Shown: positions 27,043 through 36,085, numbered from the stretch's first letter. The stretch: 64,000 bases of DNA from Salinimicrobium profundisediminis (GCF_026241755.1 NZ_JAPJDA010000011.1:1-64000); one strand, 5' to 3'. Program-made: numbers and translations. Notes: generated by a model not told the origin, from the sequence alone.

Positions 27043-27642
27043 TTAGCTTCCGCTAATAGTTTCTTCAACCCTTCCACACTTCAGCATCTTGTCGCCGTAG
27101 TACGGGTTTCTAATTTCTTCTGAAGAAGACAGCCAGAAAGCCCCTTTTCCGTCGAAAGCCATAGGACAGTACTGCTTATAAACTTCGCCCGATTTCACTG
27201 CACCTTTTAACATTCCTTCCATCGCCATAGAAAGATCTTCAAAAGCGGTTCTTTGCGCATTAATTTCGGCAGAATTGGCAATGGTTTGTGCCGCTTCAAG
27301 AGCCTGGGCATTGTTCTCTACGTTAGCTAATGCTTCAACAAGCATTTTCCCACCGCTCATAGCTTCTTCAGCATTAGTATTCACCAATGCCGTTTTTACG
27401 TGCATGTAGTGTTGATAGACGGTGCCCACCTGTTCATTATTGAATTCAACGGCAACAGACTGGCCGTCATCAAGGTTCCCGCTCATGTTATCCATATCGT
27501 GATCCCCGGTCTCCTCCATATGCATCTCGTTTTGCATTGGCATTGCAACCTCTTCCACTTCGTTCTCTTTTTTAGTCTCTCCGCATGAAGCCATTATAAA
27601 AGCTCCTGCCAAAGCCATAATTGTCATTTTTGTTCTTTTCAT
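27043..27642 (-). CDS. DUF3347 lipoprotein
   Basis: This encodes 199 residues with a lipoprotein signal (lipobox IMASC, Cys20). A His/Met-rich stretch (about 35-60, MPMQNEMHMEETGDHDMDNM) is followed by a helical DUF3347 domain. The domain ends in the signature YCPMAFDGKGAFWLSS, then IRNPYYGDKMLKCG. This C-terminal motif is nearly repeated at the end of the CusB-like protein (27667-29427), so the two share a domain. The Met/His-rich region suggests periplasmic copper binding, a role like CusF. It is 24 bp after CusB and 2 bp before the regulator. Confidence 0.88.
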   Translation of the reverse strand: MKRTKMTIMALAGAFIMASCGETKKENEVEEVAMPMQNEMHMEETGDHDMDNMSGNLDDGQSVAVEFNNEQVGTVYQHYMHVKTALVNTNAEEAMSGGKMLVEALANVENNAQALEAAQTIANSAEINAQRTAFEDLSMAMEGMLKGAVKSGEVYKQYCPMAFDGKGAFWLSSSEEIRNPYYGDKMLKCGRVEETISGS

Positions 27643-27666
27643 TTTTCTCGATTTTATGATTAGTTA

Positions 27667-29427
27667 CTATTTAATTTGTTCAACAATTTCGCCACAGGTG
27701 AGCATGGCATCACCATAATATGGGTTCTTGATTTCGGCCACATCGCTTAGCCAGTACGCACCTTTGTCTGAATTTGCCATAGGGCAATAATCTACGTAAA
27801 CGGTTTTATCTCCTGTTCCAAAAGCAGCTACGGTTTTGATAATTGCTTCAGAAAGATAAACAAAATTCTCCCTTTGCTTTTGCAAGTCGGTCGTATTCAA
27901 ACCTTCTTCGGAATGTTGCAACAGGAACTTCTTCTTTTCCTTCCAAAAAGCCTCTGCTTCTCCCGCCATTCCTGTTTCGGTGATTTGCTGAAGCGTATTT
28001 ACAAACTGCTTTGTAAAATTAAGACTTTCTTCTGCCTGCCCCTCTACAAGGGCATCTTTTAGCTGAAGATAATCTCTAACGAGCAGATCCAGTTGCTGCT
28101 GAAATTCTTTGGAAGCCTGCGCCCTGTAGTCATAACCGCTATCCTGCAGATACTGCCTTACATCAACCTGTGCTGCGGCTGAAGTTGCCGTTACCGGGTT
28201 CATCATACTCGGTTTTCCTGCAAGCTGGGCGGCAGCATCTACGGTGAAAGTTCCGTTTACCACGATCTCTTCTCCTGCGGCCAGTCCTTCCTGAATTACG
28301 TACGATGATCCCAGGAGTTGCCCCAACACTAATTCCCTCATCACGAAGAGAGGATTATTTGCACTGCCTTCGTTCACATACACGATGCTGCGCTTCCCGG
28401 TCCACAGTACTGCCGACCGCGGAATAGTTAATCCTGAAGCAACTTTTTCATCGCCCCCTCCCGTCACAACCCCCGAGACAAACATCTCCGGTTTCAGCCT
28501 TTGATCAATATTAGAAACCTCTACCCTTGCAGTGGCTACCCTGGTTTGACGGTCAATAATGGGATCTATGAAGTTGATAGTCCCGGTAAAAGTTTCACCC
28601 GGAATGGAAGCTACAGTAAATTCTACTTTGTCTCCCACATCTACCATATTTAAGGTCCGCTCATAAAGGTCAAAAAGGACCCACATTTTTGAAAGGTCGG
28701 CGATCTGGTATAGCGGCATTCCTCGTTCCACATAATCTCCTACCTCCACTAATTTTTCGGTCACCACGCCGTTTACATCGGCGGTGATGGTAAAACGGTC
28801 TGTGGCCTTTCCACTCTCGAGGATCCGGTTGATCTGGTTTTCACCAATCCGCCAGTTTCTCAGCTTTTGTTTAGCGGCCTCAAAAAGTTCAGGTTGAGAC
28901 TCACGAATGGCATAGGCCTGTAAAAGTTCTTCCTGTGCTGTAACAAGTTCGGGAGAATAGACCACTGCGAGCGCCTGTCCCCTGCGGACTTCCTCTCCCG
29001 TAAAATTAACCAGCAGCCTTTCAATCCTTCCCGGCACGTGGGTACTTTGGGTATAGGAGATCCTTTCATCGACCACCACTTTTCCATTAAGCTCTATCTC
29101 CCTTTCTGCGGAAGTATTCCCTACTTCCTGCGTCTGTATATTTGCCAGTTTCATAGCGTATTCGGTCATTTGAACTGCATCGGGATTTTCCATGGCATCT
29201 GAGCTTTCCAACGGAATAAGATCCATTCCGCAGATAGGACATTTCCCCGGTTCAGTTGCCCGAATCTGTGGATGCATGGAACAGGTCCAAATGGTTTCCT
29301 GCGCGACTTCTGAGCTGTGGTCATGAATTTCTGTATCATCGCTGCCACCAAAAAAGAGCCAGCCAAGCAGGATCCCTGCCACCAGTGTACCGGCTATGAT
29401 GAGTATATTTTTATTTCTGCCTGTCAT
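27667..29427 (-). CDS. cusB: RND efflux periplasmic adaptor (CusB-like) with metal-binding and DUF3347 domains
   Basis: This encodes 586 residues. An N-terminal membrane anchor (about 7-27) is followed by a heavy-metal-binding domain (about 48-74, CSMHPQIRATEPGKCPICGM). The adaptor core follows: a barrel-sandwich start (VDERISYTQSTHVPGRIERL), a helical hairpin, and the distal half (DLSKMWVLFDLYERTLNMVDVGD, FIDPIIDRQTRVATARVEV). The C-terminal 140 residues are a DUF3347 domain (YCPMANSDKGAYWLSD ... NPYYGDAMLTCG). It links CusA and CusC across the periplasm. It overlaps the cusC gene by 17 bp, so the two are translationally coupled. Confidence 0.93.
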   Translation of the reverse strand: MTGRNKNILIIAGTLVAGILLGWLFFGGSDDTEIHDHSSEVAQETIWTCSMHPQIRATEPGKCPICGMDLIPLESSDAMENPDAVQMTEYAMKLANIQTQEVGNTSAEREIELNGKVVVDERISYTQSTHVPGRIERLLVNFTGEEVRRGQALAVVYSPELVTAQEELLQAYAIRESQPELFEAAKQKLRNWRIGENQINRILESGKATDRFTITADVNGVVTEKLVEVGDYVERGMPLYQIADLSKMWVLFDLYERTLNMVDVGDKVEFTVASIPGETFTGTINFIDPIIDRQTRVATARVEVSNIDQRLKPEMFVSGVVTGGGDEKVASGLTIPRSAVLWTGKRSIVYVNEGSANNPLFVMRELVLGQLLGSSYVIQEGLAAGEEIVVNGTFTVDAAAQLAGKPSMMNPVTATSAAAQVDVRQYLQDSGYDYRAQASKEFQQQLDLLVRDYLQLKDALVEGQAEESLNFTKQFVNTLQQITETGMAGEAEAFWKEKKKFLLQHSEEGLNTTDLQKQRENFVYLSEAIIKTVAAFGTGDKTVYVDYCPMANSDKGAYWLSDVAEIKNPYYGDAMLTCGEIVEQIK

Positions 29428-30664
29428 AATCTAAAGTTTTACCCGATAAATAATCGATTCTTGCCAGTGCGGTGAGATAATTGGCTTCTGCCCCTGCCAC
29501 CGCCAGCTGATATTTTAAAAGTTCCTGCCTCACCCGCAACACCTCTTCAAAATCTGAAGCTGCATTTCGGTAAGAGGAAAGCAATAAGTTGAGTACCTGT
29601 TCTGAACTTTCTACCTGTCGCCTGTAAAGTTGCAGCATAGCCTGCGCCTCCCGGACTTCAAAAAAAGCCGCCTCCAGTTCTGCTGAAAGTTGATTTTTCA
29701 AACCTTCTTTTCGCTGCTCATAACTCTCTGCCAAAAAAGCCGCCTGTTTACGCTCGGCTTTATACTTTCCGCGGAAGATGGGCAGGCTCACAGTGAGCAT
29801 AGGCATAATGGCATCGCGGCCATTGTCTTCAACTGCCATATCCCTTCTTTCCCCAACAATTACATAATCCAGTCCCAGCCCCACATTCGGCATTCCTTCC
29901 TTTTTCGCCAGTTCTTCGCGTGCCCGGGCCGATGCCGCCATATTCTCCAGTTCCTCCAGCTGAGGGTTGTTATCAACAAGAGTGTCAAAAATGGCGTTTT
30001 CAGGAAGTGTTTCTACCTCATTTGGCACTACTACTGCTTCAGATCTTTCGCGGTCCAGCAAAGCATTGAACTGCGCGAGCAGCACATCCTTTCTGAGCCT
30101 GATCACGTCCAAGCCTGTAATAGATTCATTCCGCATAATGTCTGCCTGTAAAACATCAGACAATGCTCCGCTGCCGGCACTTACCCGTGAAAGCGCAAGG
30201 TCTTTATAGTTCTGAAGTATGTCGAGATTCTCCTGTTGATACTGCAGCTGTTGCCCGAGCTCGTAAAGTTCATAGTATTTACTGCTCACCTGCAACAGGA
30301 TCTCATTGCGGGTTTCCAGGAAAGCCTTGAATTTAGCTTCGGCCATTAAAGTTGCCACATTCTCCCGTGCCTCAAGTGTTCCAAACCAGGGGAACATCTG
30401 CATGATAGAAAAACGGGCTTCCTGTGGCCCCAGCCGTGTCTCCACCATCTGGCCAAAGGCCGAAACGGTGAGGGTGGGATCGGGCAGGCTCTTCACCTGC
30501 GGCGCTTCCTGCAGGGCCGCCTCAAATTCGGAATATGCAGCTTTGACCTGCGGATTATTTTCCACAGCGATCAACAGGTAATCCTCCAGCGTCTGAGCCT
30601 CTATGCTTCCGAAGTACAGGAAAAACAGACCTGTCAAAAATGATATTTTATAATCCATTTTCAT
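29411..30664 (-). CDS. cusC: TolC-family outer-membrane efflux protein (CusC-like)
   Basis: This encodes 417 residues with a signal peptide (ending about SIEAQ). Two outer-membrane efflux repeats are visible: LEDYLLIAVENNPQVKAAYSE near 26-46, and a second near 200-240 with DTLVDNNPQLEELENMAASA. Long coiled-coil helices dominate. It forms the outer-membrane channel of the tripartite metal efflux pump. It sits 3 bp after cusA and overlaps cusB by 17 bp. It includes a near match to the short palindrome, coding for NAIFDT (29982-30000). Confidence 0.9.
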   Translation of the reverse strand: MKMDYKISFLTGLFFLYFGSIEAQTLEDYLLIAVENNPQVKAAYSEFEAALQEAPQVKSLPDPTLTVSAFGQMVETRLGPQEARFSIMQMFPWFGTLEARENVATLMAEAKFKAFLETRNEILLQVSSKYYELYELGQQLQYQQENLDILQNYKDLALSRVSAGSGALSDVLQADIMRNESITGLDVIRLRKDVLLAQFNALLDRERSEAVVVPNEVETLPENAIFDTLVDNNPQLEELENMAASARAREELAKKEGMPNVGLGLDYVIVGERRDMAVEDNGRDAIMPMLTVSLPIFRGKYKAERKQAAFLAESYEQRKEGLKNQLSAELEAAFFEVREAQAMLQLYRRQVESSEQVLNLLLSSYRNAASDFEEVLRVRQELLKYQLAVAGAEANYLTALARIDYLSGKTLDYDRQK

Positions 30665-30667
30665 AGT

Positions 30668-33600
30668 TTAACTATTTAAGTTCCCTTCCCTTTGGGGAGG
30701 GTTAGGGAGGGGCTTTTGATTTTTTGTCACCACCGTCTCACGCCATATTGCCTGCAGTACCGGAACTACAAAGATGGTCATGATCTGAATGACCATTCCG
30801 CCAACAATAGGTATTGCCATAGGCACCATGATATCTGCACCTTTCCCAGTGGAAGTAAGAACCGGGAAAAGGGCAATAATGGTCACTGCGGTGGTCATCA
30901 TGGCAGGCCTTACCCGTTTTTTACCTGCTTCAAGAACGGCTGCCCTTACTTCGGGCACTGTTTGCGGATCACGTTTCTCAAAAACCTGGTGGATGTATGT
31001 TCCCATAAGCACCCCGTCATCTGTTGCGATCCCAAAAAGGGCAATAAACCCGACCCATACAGCCACACTCAGGTTGATCGTGCCCATTTGGAACAGGTCG
31101 CGCATATTCACTCCGGAAATACTGAAGTCCATAAACCACGGTTGCCCGTAAAGCCAGATCATGATGAATCCGCCGGCAAAAGCCACAAATACTCCCGAAA
31201 AATGGATCGTAGAGGCAATCACGGTTTTAAACTGGAAGTAAAGAAGCAGGAAGATGATGATCAAAGAGATTGGAATGACAATAGCGAGCCTCTTAACAGC
31301 CCTTACCTGGTTCTCATAATTCCCTGAAAATTCAAAGCTCACCCCGGGCGGGACTATCAGTTCTCCTGTAGCGATTTTTTCAGCAATGAGATCCTGCGCA
31401 TCATTCACCACGTTAACTTCGGCAAAATCCTTTTTTTTGTCAAAAAGCACATAACCCACTAAAAAGGTATCCTCACTCTTGATCATTTGCGGACCTTTTA
31501 CGTACCGCACCTCTACCAGCTGCCCCAAAGGAATTTGCGCTCCCGTAGGTGTCGGTACCAGGATCTGCTCGATCTCTTCAGGCGAATTCCTAAGTTCTCT
31601 TGGATATCGTACCCTCACCGGATATCGCTCCCTGCCTTCCACTGTGGTGGTGATCTCCATCCCGCCAATGGCAGTTTCGATGGTTTGCTGTACTTTTTCT
31701 ATGCTAAGGCCGTAACGGGCGATATTCTGCCTATTAATATCAAGTTCCAGATATGGTTTACCAACAATTCGATCGGCAAAAACGGCTTCTTCCTTGACAG
31801 AAGGCACCTGCTTTAGGATCTCTTCCAGTTTAAATCCAAAATTTTGAATAGTCTCCAGGTCGGGCCCGTAAACTTTGATTCCCATTGGCGCACGCATGCC
31901 GGTTTGCAGCATTACCAGCCTGGTTTCAATGGGCTGCAGTTTGGGAGCCGAAGTAATTCCGGGTAACCTGGTTGCGCTCACGATCTCGTCCCAGATATCA
32001 TCGGGGCTATTGATGTGGTCTCTCCAGTTTCTGAAGTATTCCCCGTCTTCATCAGGTATCAGGTCTTTAGCTGTGATATTCTGAAGGACCACTTCTTCAT
32101 GAGGAAAGGCTTCCCCTGATTTCAGAATAAAATTACCGTTATCATCTACCCTGAAGCGCTGCATTTCACCTTCCTCGTTCAGCATGTACTCCGATTTATA
32201 ATTGATGACATTCTCGTACATCGAAATTGGCGCCGGATCTATCGCAGTCTCGGCCCTTCCAAGTTTCCCTACAGAAACCTCAACTTCCGGAATATTGGTA
32301 ACGGCCATATCCAGCTTTTGAAGCACTTCTTTACTGCCTTCAATCCCCAGGTGCGGCATTGCAGTCGGCATTAAAAGGAAGCTACCTTCATTCAGTGTTG
32401 GCATAAATTCTTTACCTACCCCGGGAAAGGCTTCCGAAGCACCTTCCCAGGCCGCAGTTTCTCTAATCTCCCAGCCAACTTTCTCTGCGCCGTCACCAAT
32501 GAATCCGAAGAGCTTGGGGAAACCCTGCCAGATCAACAATCCGATAAGAATAGTGATCACCGGGAGCATCAAAAATGACCTTTTGTTCTCCAGGCACCAG
32601 TTAAGAATAGGCTCATAAAACCTTACCACAGCCAGCAACGCTGCCAGGGTGATTACCAGCAGAACAATAACAAACAGGTAATTTTCAATGATCGAATTCC
32701 TTACTCCCAGCGGCATCCAATGCGTAGTGAGGAAGAAAATGGTTACCGCCAGGATAATGAAAAGTGAGATCTCCCGGGTATATTTTCCGAGGAAACCACG
32801 GTTCCTGGGTTCCAGTAACCTTAAAATTCCGATAACCGATAAAGCTAAAGGCAACCACATGCTGAAAATTATTGCCAGTAGAATTCCGCCAACAATAAGA
32901 CTGTAGTTCCAGATGCGGTTGACCCTCTCCTTTTGCAATCTAAAAGAGAAGAAATAGTAAGACAGCATTGGCAGCACTATGATGCCCAGTATAAAAGCTG
33001 CTACCAAGGCAAAAGTTTTGGTAAAAGCTAAGGGTATAAAAAGCTTTCCTTCGGCATGTTCCATAAAGAATACCGGCAGGAAACTTACCACTGTTGTTGC
33101 AAGTGCCGTTGTAACCGCAGGACCAACTTCTATAGTTGCGTTCCTTATTACCTCAAGAAGTTTTGAACCCCGGGCGTCCCGATTCTCAGGAAATTCGAGA
33201 TGCCGCAGCGTATTTTCCACAAAAACGATCCCCACATCTACCATGACCCCAATCGCAATAGCAATTCCGGAAAGAGCAACGACATTGGCATCTATCCCAA
33301 AGTAGCGCATAGCGATAAAGGTCATGAGCACCGCAATAGGCAGCAAACTGGAAATAAGAATTGACGCACGTAAATTGAGCACCAGGATGATGACAACGAT
33401 AATACTAATAAGGATCTCGTCCGAAAGAGCATTTTCAAGAGTTCCCAGCGTCTCCTGGATCAACTGGGTGCGGTCATAGAAAGGAACTACGGTCAACTTG
33501 CTAACCGTTCCATCCTGTAAAACCTTTGTTGGCATTCCGGGAGCGATCTCCTCTATTTTTTCTTTGACATTGTTGATCACCGCCAGCGGATTTGATCCGT

Positions 33601-34525
33601 AACGGGCAACTACAACTCCGCCGGCGACTTCAGCACCAGCCTTATCTAAAATTCCGCGTCTTTCGGCAGGCCCCAGGGTGACCACGCCAATATCGGAAAT
33701 CAGGATAGGTTTGTTCTCATTCACTGCGACCACAGTGTTCTCAATATCTTCAAGGGATTCTATATATCCCAGCCCCCGAACCAAATATTCTACCTTATTG
33801 ACTTCAATAGTCTTGGCACCAATATCGCGGTTTGAGTTCTGCACTGCCATCATTACTTCGTCAATGCCCACATTAAATGCCTTTAAAGCATCTGGATCAA
33901 CATCTACCTGGTATTCACGCACAAATCCACCAACAGAAGCAACTTCTGAAACTCCATCTACTCCGCTTAAACCGAGCTTCACGTAGTAATCCTGCACCGA
34001 TCTTATCTCGTGCAGGTCCCAGCCACCGGTGACATTACCTGCTGTATCCCTTCCTTCGAGCGTATACCAGAAAACCTGCCCCAGGGCAGTTGCATCTGGT
34101 CCTAATGTTGGTTGTGCATCTTCGGGTAATAATCCAGGAGACAGAGAATTTATCTTCTCAAGGATCCGGGTACGGGACCAGTAGAACTCCACATCTTCAC
34201 TAAAAATGATGTTGATGCTGGAAAACCCAAACATAGACGTGCTACGAATAGATTCCACACCGGGAATCCCGAGTAAAGCAGTGGTTAACGGATAGGTGAT
34301 CTGGTCTTCAATATCCTGTGGCGAACGGCCGGGCCATTCGGTGAAGACGATCTGCTGATTCTCTCCCAGATCAGGAATGGCATCTACCGGGACAGGATCG
34401 CGAGGCAGAAGATCAAAATCCCAATCGAAAGGAGAAGTGACCACTCCCCAGCCAATCATAAAGATTAGCAGCAAAGTCGTAACCAGCCGATTATAAAGGA
34501 AGTAACTTATTATTTTAGAAAGCAT
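30668..34525 (-). CDS. cusA: CusA/CzcA-type heavy-metal RND efflux pump
   Basis: This encodes 1285 residues, longer than the usual length of about 1040. Core signatures are present: WPGRSPQDIEDQITYPLTTAL (about 59-79), GIAIAIGVMVDVGIVFVENT (about 419-438, with the charged D-E pair in the membrane) and DDGVLMGTYIHQVFE (about 1190). Two lobes of periplasmic porter domains are visible. The extra length comes mainly from added membrane segments near 530-660. The last residues (KPLPNPPQREGNLNS) are encoded by a palindromic repeat at 30678-30717. The protein exports monovalent or divalent metal using the proton gradient. Context with CopA and DUF3347 favours copper or silver. Confidence 0.94.
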   Translation of the reverse strand: MLSKIISYFLYNRLVTTLLLIFMIGWGVVTSPFDWDFDLLPRDPVPVDAIPDLGENQQIVFTEWPGRSPQDIEDQITYPLTTALLGIPGVESIRSTSMFGFSSINIIFSEDVEFYWSRTRILEKINSLSPGLLPEDAQPTLGPDATALGQVFWYTLEGRDTAGNVTGGWDLHEIRSVQDYYVKLGLSGVDGVSEVASVGGFVREYQVDVDPDALKAFNVGIDEVMMAVQNSNRDIGAKTIEVNKVEYLVRGLGYIESLEDIENTVVAVNENKPILISDIGVVTLGPAERRGILDKAGAEVAGGVVVARYGSNPLAVINNVKEKIEEIAPGMPTKVLQDGTVSKLTVVPFYDRTQLIQETLGTLENALSDEILISIIVVIILVLNLRASILISSLLPIAVLMTFIAMRYFGIDANVVALSGIAIAIGVMVDVGIVFVENTLRHLEFPENRDARGSKLLEVIRNATIEVGPAVTTALATTVVSFLPVFFMEHAEGKLFIPLAFTKTFALVAAFILGIIVLPMLSYYFFSFRLQKERVNRIWNYSLIVGGILLAIIFSMWLPLALSVIGILRLLEPRNRGFLGKYTREISLFIILAVTIFFLTTHWMPLGVRNSIIENYLFVIVLLVITLAALLAVVRFYEPILNWCLENKRSFLMLPVITILIGLLIWQGFPKLFGFIGDGAEKVGWEIRETAAWEGASEAFPGVGKEFMPTLNEGSFLLMPTAMPHLGIEGSKEVLQKLDMAVTNIPEVEVSVGKLGRAETAIDPAPISMYENVINYKSEYMLNEEGEMQRFRVDDNGNFILKSGEAFPHEEVVLQNITAKDLIPDEDGEYFRNWRDHINSPDDIWDEIVSATRLPGITSAPKLQPIETRLVMLQTGMRAPMGIKVYGPDLETIQNFGFKLEEILKQVPSVKEEAVFADRIVGKPYLELDINRQNIARYGLSIEKVQQTIETAIGGMEITTTVEGRERYPVRVRYPRELRNSPEEIEQILVPTPTGAQIPLGQLVEVRYVKGPQMIKSEDTFLVGYVLFDKKKDFAEVNVVNDAQDLIAEKIATGELIVPPGVSFEFSGNYENQVRAVKRLAIVIPISLIIIFLLLYFQFKTVIASTIHFSGVFVAFAGGFIMIWLYGQPWFMDFSISGVNMRDLFQMGTINLSVAVWVGFIALFGIATDDGVLMGTYIHQVFEKRDPQTVPEVRAAVLEAGKKRVRPAMMTTAVTIIALFPVLTSTGKGADIMVPMAIPIVGGMVIQIMTIFVVPVLQAIWRETVVTKNQKPLPNPPQREGNLNS
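30678..30717 (-). repeat. CCCCAAAGGG-type repeat forming the CusA C-terminal codons
   Basis: On the minus strand this reads AAAAGCCCCTCCCTAACCCT followed by CCCCAAAGGGAAGGGAACTT. It is a diverged member of the CCCCTAAAGGGGACTT family that flanks the DUF559 gene at 11960-12622. Translation passes through the repeat and stops 8 bp beyond it. Confidence 0.75.
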
Positions 34526-34565
34526 TCTTTGAAATTAAATTGATTAAATGTGAACAAACACAGCA

Positions 34566-34582
34566 ACCCCGGCGTGCGGGGT
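34566..34582. promoter_or_regulatory. GC-rich hairpin between the HYC_CC_PP gene and cusA
   Basis: ACCCCG-GCGTG-CGGGGT is a perfect 6-bp stem in the 76-bp leader between the HYC_CC_PP gene and cusA. No T-run follows on the minus strand, so it does not look like a full terminator. It may attenuate or stabilise the transcript. Confidence 0.4.
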
Positions 34583-34601
34583 CAAAAAATCAAATTAAAT
34601 A

Positions 34602-35000
34602 TCAAATAAGGAAAGTCTCGTCGAGCAAATTTATGTCGTAGACGAGTAAAGGCGGTTTGTAGTGAAAAAAAGGAGTTTCGGCCTGAGCTTCTCCTTCAAA
34701 AAGATTTGCATAAGACCAGGTGAAAGTAGCCAGAAAAACCTGTTGGTCCAGGTCAAGATCATCGAAAGAGATCTTCAGTTCCTTCTGTCCTTCAACTACG
34801 ACCTTCTGTTCATCGCAGCAATCATCTTCAGCAGAAGAAGGCATATCGCCATGCATTCCGCAGGTCTTTGCTTCAGAAAAAACAGCCTGATCTACCAGGA
34901 TTTCTCCACAAAAATGCTTGTCTACCGTAAAAGACACGGTAGAGAACAGCACTAAAAATGCCATTGCAAACGAGGCTATATTGTGGAAAATCTGCTTCAT
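34602..35000 (-). CDS. HYC_CC_PP family protein
   Basis: This encodes 132 residues from the ATG at 35000 (a TTG codon precedes it). A membrane signal (about 5-27) is followed by the three family marks: KHFCG (the HYC position, here HFC), DDCCDE and YKPPLLVYDINLLDETFLI at the C-terminus. The family name reflects these motifs. It is typically found next to CusA-type genes in Bacteroidota, and the Cys/His residues suggest a periplasmic metal-binding role. It is the first gene of the metal operon, 76 bp before cusA. A -7 box and a 14-bp palindrome lie directly upstream. Confidence 0.85.
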   Translation of the reverse strand: MKQIFHNIASFAMAFLVLFSTVSFTVDKHFCGEILVDQAVFSEAKTCGMHGDMPSSAEDDCCDEQKVVVEGQKELKISFDDLDLDQQVFLATFTWSYANLFEGEAQAETPFFHYKPPLLVYDINLLDETFLI

Positions 35001-35007
35001 CAAGATG

Positions 35008-35043
35008 CAAATTTAGTAAAAATTATATTATGAAAATTTTCAT
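35008..35043 (-). promoter_or_regulatory. Candidate promoter and operator of the metal operon
   Basis: The -7 box TAAATTTG (35015-35008) fits TAnnTTTG and ends 7 nt before the HYC_CC_PP start. A perfect 14-bp palindrome ATGAAAATTTTCAT (35030-35043) lies 14 bp upstream of the box, overlapping the first base of the previous gene's stop codon. Its place next to the box makes it a candidate operator for the AraC-type regulator. No consensus TTG element is present. Confidence 0.45.
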
Positions 35044-35480
35044 CAGTCTTCAATGTTCCTGCTCAATCTATAATAATAGAAAGCAGGCAGTAAAATGAGA
35101 ATGAGCAGCGGGTGGGCCAGGAATCTACGCACGTAAAAAGCAGCCAGGTATTGTCCGGGTTCCACGTTTTCCATGAGGTACATAAATACAGGGAAAAGCA
35201 CTGTTAAAAAAGCTGCATAAATAAGAGCTGAAAATTTTATGATCCCCCAACTCCTGAAGGCCACCCATAGAATTAACAACGAGACGAACGTATTAAGTAC
35301 AAAGCGCAAAAAGAGATTAGAAAACATCTCAAAAGTATAATTTACAGTCTCCCCGCTTTGGTAAGCCCTTTCAAAGAAATACATAAAAGGATCGTAAAAA
35401 AACCGGTACTCGTATATCCTTATCATCGCCAGCACTCCCACCAGCCCAAGAATTATTATGATCTTAAAGATTCCTTTCAT
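35043..35480 (-). CDS. Exosortase F system-associated membrane protein
   Basis: This encodes 145 residues from the ATG at 35480. An upstream in-frame ATG lies inside xrtF and would add 20 hydrophilic residues that spoil the N-terminal membrane helix. There are four hydrophobic segments with conserved-looking IRIYEYRFFYDPFMYFF (about 21-37) and YVRRFLAHPLLILI near the end. Pattern and position match the small protein that always follows exosortase F in flavobacteria. It overlaps xrtF by 17 bp. The molecular role is unknown. Confidence 0.85.
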   Translation of the reverse strand: MKGIFKIIIILGLVGVLAMIRIYEYRFFYDPFMYFFERAYQSGETVNYTFEMFSNLFLRFVLNTFVSLLILWVAFRSWGIIKFSALIYAAFLTVLFPVFMYLMENVEPGQYLAAFYVRRFLAHPLLILILLPAFYYYRLSRNIED

Positions 35481-36021
35481 GCTTAATTTCTTTAGTGTAA
35501 ATAATGATCCAAAGCACCCACAGGAGAAAAACCACTCCATAGATCACCAGCGGAAAAGCAACAGAATGCAGAAAACGGGCATGCCATGGATATTCATAGA
35601 TCCCCACAGCCATTAGAGCGATTCTCAGGATATTTGTTACATAAATAATTACGGCGCCCCCCAGGGTAAAGAAAAACGTAGTCTTTAATTTTCCCGAAAA
35701 TGCAAACATAAAGGAGACAAAAAGGATAATAATACTTGCGGCATTACAGCCTTCAATAATACGGGCCACAAACTTGCCATTTACAAAAAGATGCATGTTG
35801 GTTTCGGGATAACCCGGCGCCACCTGTGCGTGGTACCCCATGGCAGAGACCACGGCCTCGCTTTGCAGCGCCACCAGATGTGTAAGAAAATCGGGGTAAT
35901 AATCAGGGTAATAAAAATTTTGCAGGTAGAGGTTGTACAGCAGGGCCAACAGCAGGTAAACTCCTAAAAAGGTAAAAATGAAGCGGATTACCGGCGCGTA
36001 TCTTTGAAGGAGTTGTCGCAA
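35464..36021 (-). CDS. xrtF: Exosortase family protein XrtF
   Basis: This encodes 185 residues with about five membrane helices. Catalytic elements of the exosortase/archaeosortase superfamily are visible: Cys in RIIEGCNAASI (about 92), Arg in YVTNILRIALM (about 127) and His in RFLHSVAFPLV (about 150). These enzymes cleave C-terminal sorting signals of exported proteins in the cytoplasmic membrane. The start is TTG at 36021, because TAA lies two codons upstream and no ATG gives the first helix. The box TACTTTTG at 36049-36042 supports this. No protein in the window shows an obvious matching sorting tail. Confidence 0.9.
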   Translation of the reverse strand: MRQLLQRYAPVIRFIFTFLGVYLLLALLYNLYLQNFYYPDYYPDFLTHLVALQSEAVVSAMGYHAQVAPGYPETNMHLFVNGKFVARIIEGCNAASIIILFVSFMFAFSGKLKTTFFFTLGGAVIIYVTNILRIALMAVGIYEYPWHARFLHSVAFPLVIYGVVFLLWVLWIIIYTKEIKHERNL

Positions 36022-36041
36022 AATTTAGCCAATGGTTTCAT

Positions 36042-36049
36042 CAAAAGTA
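36042..36049 (-). promoter_or_regulatory. -7 box (TACTTTTG) of xrtF
   Basis: The minus-strand TACTTTTG lies 20 nt before the TTG start of xrtF. It is divergent from the similar box at 36086-36093. Confidence 0.45.
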
Positions 36050-36085
36050 TTTATTTATACCTATTTAAAAAGCTGTTTTTTTAAA

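Noticed and set aside
34566-34582. Rho-independent terminator before cusA
   Set aside because: The GC-rich stem is convincing, but no T-run follows in the direction of transcription, so I list it only as a hairpin.
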